From JBMTVT01 sp049451635 (GTDB taxonomy: Bacteria > Bacteroidota > Bacteroidia > Flavobacteriales > Flavobacteriaceae), in NCBI GenBank assembly GCA_049451635.1, contig JBMTVT010000036.1, positions 1 through 25,521 on the forward strand: a DNA stretch of 25,521 bases, given 5' to 3'. Each line of letters starts with the position of its first letter. Position 1 is the first letter of the stretch. Positions 23,287 through 25,521 of the stretch are shown piece by piece. The notes beneath the pieces are model-generated. The model worked only from the letters and a program-made list of their open reading frames with translations, was not told the DNA's origin and ran no database searches. The position numbers were made by a program, and so were the translations under genes.

Positions 23287-23294
23287 TATTTTTG
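23287..23294 (+). promoter_or_regulatory. Candidate -7 promoter box (TATTTTTG) for hisS
   Basis: TATTTTTG matches TAnnTTTG and lies 44 bases before the hisS ATG, immediately left of the palindromic repeat at 23298-23317. No -33 element is clear because the upstream bases belong to the REP-like repeat. Confidence 0.45.
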
Positions 23295-23297
23295 TCT

Positions 23298-23317
23298 CAC
23301 TTAGCGTAGTCGAAGTG
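23298..23317. repeat. Palindromic repeat CACTTAGCGTAGTCGAAGTG in the hisS leader
   Basis: CACTT and AAGTG form the arms around AGCGTAGTCG. This resembles the dispersed palindrome CACTTCGACTxCGCTCAGTG that I know from many flavobacterial intergenic regions. It lies between the candidate hisS promoter and the start codon, so the hisS mRNA may begin with it. Confidence 0.6.
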
Positions 23318-23338
23318 TTTATTAATTAAATTCATTAA

Positions 23339-24709
23339 ATGGCTCAAAAACCAAGTATTCCAAAAGGTACCAGAGATTTTAACCCAGAAGAAGTTGCCAA
23401 ACGCAATTATATTTTTAATACCATTCGTGGTACTTTTGAGCGTTTTGGATTTCAACCCATTGAAACCCCAAGTTTTGAAAACTCAGATACCTTAATGGGG
23501 AAATATGGTGATGAAGGTGATAGATTGATTTTTAAGATTTTAAATTCTGGGGATTTTTTGGCCAAAGCTAATGAAGTTGCTTATAATGAGAAAGATTCAA
23601 ATAAATTAACATCTAGTATTTCCGATAAAGCCCTTCGCTACGACCTAACTGTACCGTTTGCTCGTTACGTGGTACAACACCAAAACGAAATAGAATTTCC
23701 ATTTAAGCGATACCAAATACAACCTGTTTGGAGGGCAGACAGACCACAAAAAGGGCGTTTTAGAGAGTTTTACCAATGTGATGCTGATGTTGTTGGTAGT
23801 GATTCTCTTTGGCAAGAAGTCGAGTTTATTCAATTATATGATGCAGTTTTTTCCGTATTAAAACTTGAAGGCGTTACCATTAAAATCAATAATCGTAAAA
23901 TACTGTCTGGCATTGCTGAAATAATCGGTGCTTCTGATAAATTAATTGATTTTACTGTGGCTTTAGATAAGCTGGACAAAATAGGCGAAGAGAAGGTGAA
24001 AGAAGAAATGCTTGGTAAAGGAATTTCAGAAGCAGGTATTTCTAAATTACAACCATTATTTACCTTATCAGGTTCTTTTGAATCTCAAATTGAAAGCTTA
24101 AAATCTATATTAAATACTTCTGGAGAAGGTAAAAAAGGGATTGAAGAATTAGCGTTTATTAATAACGCGATAATCGAATTGGGTTTAAACACAGCAACTT
24201 TGCAATTGGATGTGACTTTAGCTCGCGGATTGAATTACTATACTGGTGCTATTTTTGAAGTAGTTGCACCTAAAACTATACAAATGGGTTCTATTGGTGG
24301 CGGTGGAAGATATGACGATTTGACGGGTATTTTTGGTATGCCAAACATGAGTGGTGTGGGCATTAGTTTTGGTTTAGATAGAATTTATTTGGTTATAGAA
24401 GAATTAAATTTATTTCCTAAGACCGTTAATAACAATGTTGAAGTGTTATTCATAAACTTTGGTGACAAAGAGGCGCTTTTCTGTTTAAAAGCGATTAAGC
24501 ATTTACGGTTGCAAGGTATTAATGCTGAATTGTACCCTGATGCTGCTAAAATGAAAAAGCAAATGAACCACGCCAATAAACGCAATATTCCTTATGTAGT
24601 ACTTATTGGTGAGGAGGAAATGGCGAACAATACATATTCCCTGAAGAACATGGTTTCTGGTGAACAGTTTAAAGTTTCACTTGAAGATTTATTTCAACAC
24701 ATAAAATAA
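23339..24709 (+). CDS. hisS: Histidyl-tRNA synthetase HisS
   Basis: Class II aminoacyl-tRNA synthetase that charges tRNA-His. The 456-residue product has RYDLTVPFARY at 100-110, motif 2 from VWRADRPQKGRFREFYQCD at 130-148, the histidine-binding RGLNYYTG at 296-303, GGGGRYDDLTG at 320-330 and motif 3 GVGISFGLDRIY at 339-350. The C-terminal anticodon-binding domain follows (VEVLFINFGDKEA, GINAELYPDAAKMKKQMNHA, IPYVVLIGEEE). It is ~30 residues longer than E. coli HisRS (424 aa), as is usual for this phylum. It is preceded by a repeat-rich leader and followed by a short hairpin, so it seems to be a single-gene unit. Confidence 0.98.
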   Translation: MAQKPSIPKGTRDFNPEEVAKRNYIFNTIRGTFERFGFQPIETPSFENSDTLMGKYGDEGDRLIFKILNSGDFLAKANEVAYNEKDSNKLTSSISDKALRYDLTVPFARYVVQHQNEIEFPFKRYQIQPVWRADRPQKGRFREFYQCDADVVGSDSLWQEVEFIQLYDAVFSVLKLEGVTIKINNRKILSGIAEIIGASDKLIDFTVALDKLDKIGEEKVKEEMLGKGISEAGISKLQPLFTLSGSFESQIESLKSILNTSGEGKKGIEELAFINNAIIELGLNTATLQLDVTLARGLNYYTGAIFEVVAPKTIQMGSIGGGGRYDDLTGIFGMPNMSGVGISFGLDRIYLVIEELNLFPKTVNNNVEVLFINFGDKEALFCLKAIKHLRLQGINAELYPDAAKMKKQMNHANKRNIPYVVLIGEEEMANNTYSLKNMVSGEQFKVSLEDLFQHIK

Positions 24710-24710
24710 A

Positions 24711-24740
24711 AAAAACCTAATTAAATATTAGGGCTCTTTT
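24711..24740 (+). terminator. Probable intrinsic terminator after hisS
   Basis: CCTAAT (24716-24721) pairs with ATTAGG (24727-24732) around a five-base loop. An A run precedes the stem and GCTCTTTT follows it, only a few bases after the hisS stop. The stem is short and AT-rich. Confidence 0.55.
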
Positions 24741-24757
24741 ATTAATTCACTTATTAA

Positions 24758-25521
24758 ACCCGTTGTGCATTATGATTTAAAAGAAAAAAGTTGTCCATAT
24801 TACTGATAATCAGTAAATTTTTTTAGCGATAAAACATTAATTATGAACAACTTAAATGCAAATTACAAAAGAATATTGGAAGTATTACGGAAAATATCAA
24901 AAGAACAACTTTTGGACTATCAAAGACGTCGACCGAAGCTGAGTGATTTGGAACTGATTTGTTTAAGCTTAACAGCTGAATTTATGGGAATAGATAGTGA
25001 GAATGATTTATTTAGAAAGCTTCCTGTTATTATTGCCTCAAAAATAGACAGGAGCGTCTACAATCGAAGAAGACGTAAATTGGTAGGTTACATGGATGAT
25101 ATCCGATTAATATTAGCCTCTCATTTTAATGAATTTGAAGATTATTTTATAGTGGACAGTATGCCTTTAGAGCTATGTAAATTATCGAGAAGATCCCGTT
25201 CGAGAGTCTGAAGAGGATACCTATGCTTTTCCTGACAAAGGCTATTGTGCAGCACAGAGTTCTATTATTACGGTTATAAACTACAGGCTGTTTGTTCTGT
25301 AAATGGTGTTTTTCAAAGTGTTGATTTGAGTCCTGCTTCGGTACACGGCATCAATTACCTTAAGGATATTAAAGCACAAATGAGCGATTGCACTTTAATT
25401 GGGGATAGAGGGTATCTATCAACACAAATAGAGCTCAACTTATTTGAAACCTGTAACACAAAGCTAAATACACCTATGAGAAGGAATCAAAAAGATTACA
25501 AAAAACAACCTTATGTATTCA
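24758..25521 (+). mobile_element. IS982-family insertion sequence, left part (continues beyond the window)
   Basis: The transposase frame identifies the family. Its likely left end is ACCCGTTGTGCATTATG at 24758, since IS982-type ends characteristically begin with ACCC. About 85 bases separate this end from the transposase ATG. The right terminal repeat and target duplication lie outside, so the exact boundary is inferred. The insertion is only ~20 bases beyond the hisS terminator hairpin and leaves hisS intact. Confidence 0.75.
24843..25521 (+). pseudogene. IS982-family transposase, frameshifted twice and cut by the window edge
   Basis: The frame opens at ATG 24843 (MNNLNANYKRILEVLRKISK) and encodes the N-terminal helical domain and the first catalytic aspartate in YFIVDSMPLELCK. 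It meets TGA at 25209-25211. The sequence then matches the family in a second frame (EEDTYAFPDKGYC, from about 25210) and from about 25260 returns to the first frame (YYYGYKL, AVCSVNGVFQSVDLSPASVH, the second aspartate in LIGDRGYLS, TPMRRNQKDYKKQPYVF). Loss of two bases near 25209 and of one base near 25263 explains this, restoring the original frame overall. The C-terminal part with the last catalytic acidic residue is beyond the window. No intact transposase can be made without two recoding events, so the copy is inactive unless these are sequencing errors. Confidence 0.9.

Noticed and set aside
1..25521. tRNA, rRNA, CRISPR array, prophage, toxin-antitoxin or defence island
   Set aside because: Intergenic gaps are short and AT-rich with no cloverleaf or regularly spaced repeats, and all sizeable genes belong to core families apart from the edge elements.

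Overview
The window is AT-rich chromosomal DNA from a member of the Bacteroidota, almost certainly a flavobacterium (Flavobacteriaceae). Four things point there: a gliding-motility-associated (CHU_C, type IX secretion) C-terminal domain at the left edge, the gene order rpsF-rpsR-rplI without ssb, TAnnTTTG promoter boxes in place of sigma70 boxes, and A-rich leaders with no clear Shine-Dalgarno sequences. Most of it is densely packed core chromosome. Only the left end (secreted protein), the repeat block before hisS and the right end (insertion sequence) look accessory.

Layout. 2-487 (+): C-terminal end of a type IX-secreted protein. 488-5193 (-): a DUF349 protein, aroE, and two adjacent DUF368 (PopT-type polyprenyl-phosphate transporter) genes, read popT-popT-aroE-DUF349. 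5282-6679 (-): a cytoplasmic TPR protein. 6840-9847 (-): an exported OstA/LptA-like protein whose stop overlaps the start of a class III aminotransferase. 9848-10166: gene-free stretch with two hairpins and a possible gene remnant. 10167-14800 (-): rdgB, a bifunctional RelA/SpoT protein, a Fur-family regulator and purA, ending at a strong terminator. 14970-15269 (+): a ribosome hibernation factor gene (hpf/raiA) broken by one in-frame TGA. 15363-15536 (+): a 57-codon two-helix membrane protein. 15555-16028 (-): rlmH. 16158-20569 (+): nadC, a YihY/BrkB membrane protein and priA. 20587-21282 (-): a LytTR response regulator. 21493-22608 (+): rpsF-rpsR-rplI with a terminator. 22700-24709 (+): a small conserved protein and hisS, separated by REP-like repeats. 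24758-end (+): left part of an IS982-family element with a twice-frameshifted transposase.

How the genes fit together. Two themes recur. One is envelope assembly: DUF368 lipid-carrier recycling, the OstA-like LPS-export candidate and a type IX-secreted surface protein. The other is growth control at the nucleotide and ribosome level: (p)ppGpp synthesis and hydrolysis, purA (an enzyme known in other bacteria to be inhibited by ppGpp), rdgB, a hibernation factor, rlmH, ribosomal proteins and hisS.

I found no CRISPR array, phage, toxin-antitoxin pair, defence island, rRNA or tRNA, and no convincing new multi-gene system. The observations most worth checking are the nonsense codon in hpf, the linked DUF368 pair, the unannotated 57-aa protein, the repeats in the rpsF/LytTR intergenic region and at hisS, and promoter boxes that directly abut the priA and rlmH start codons.
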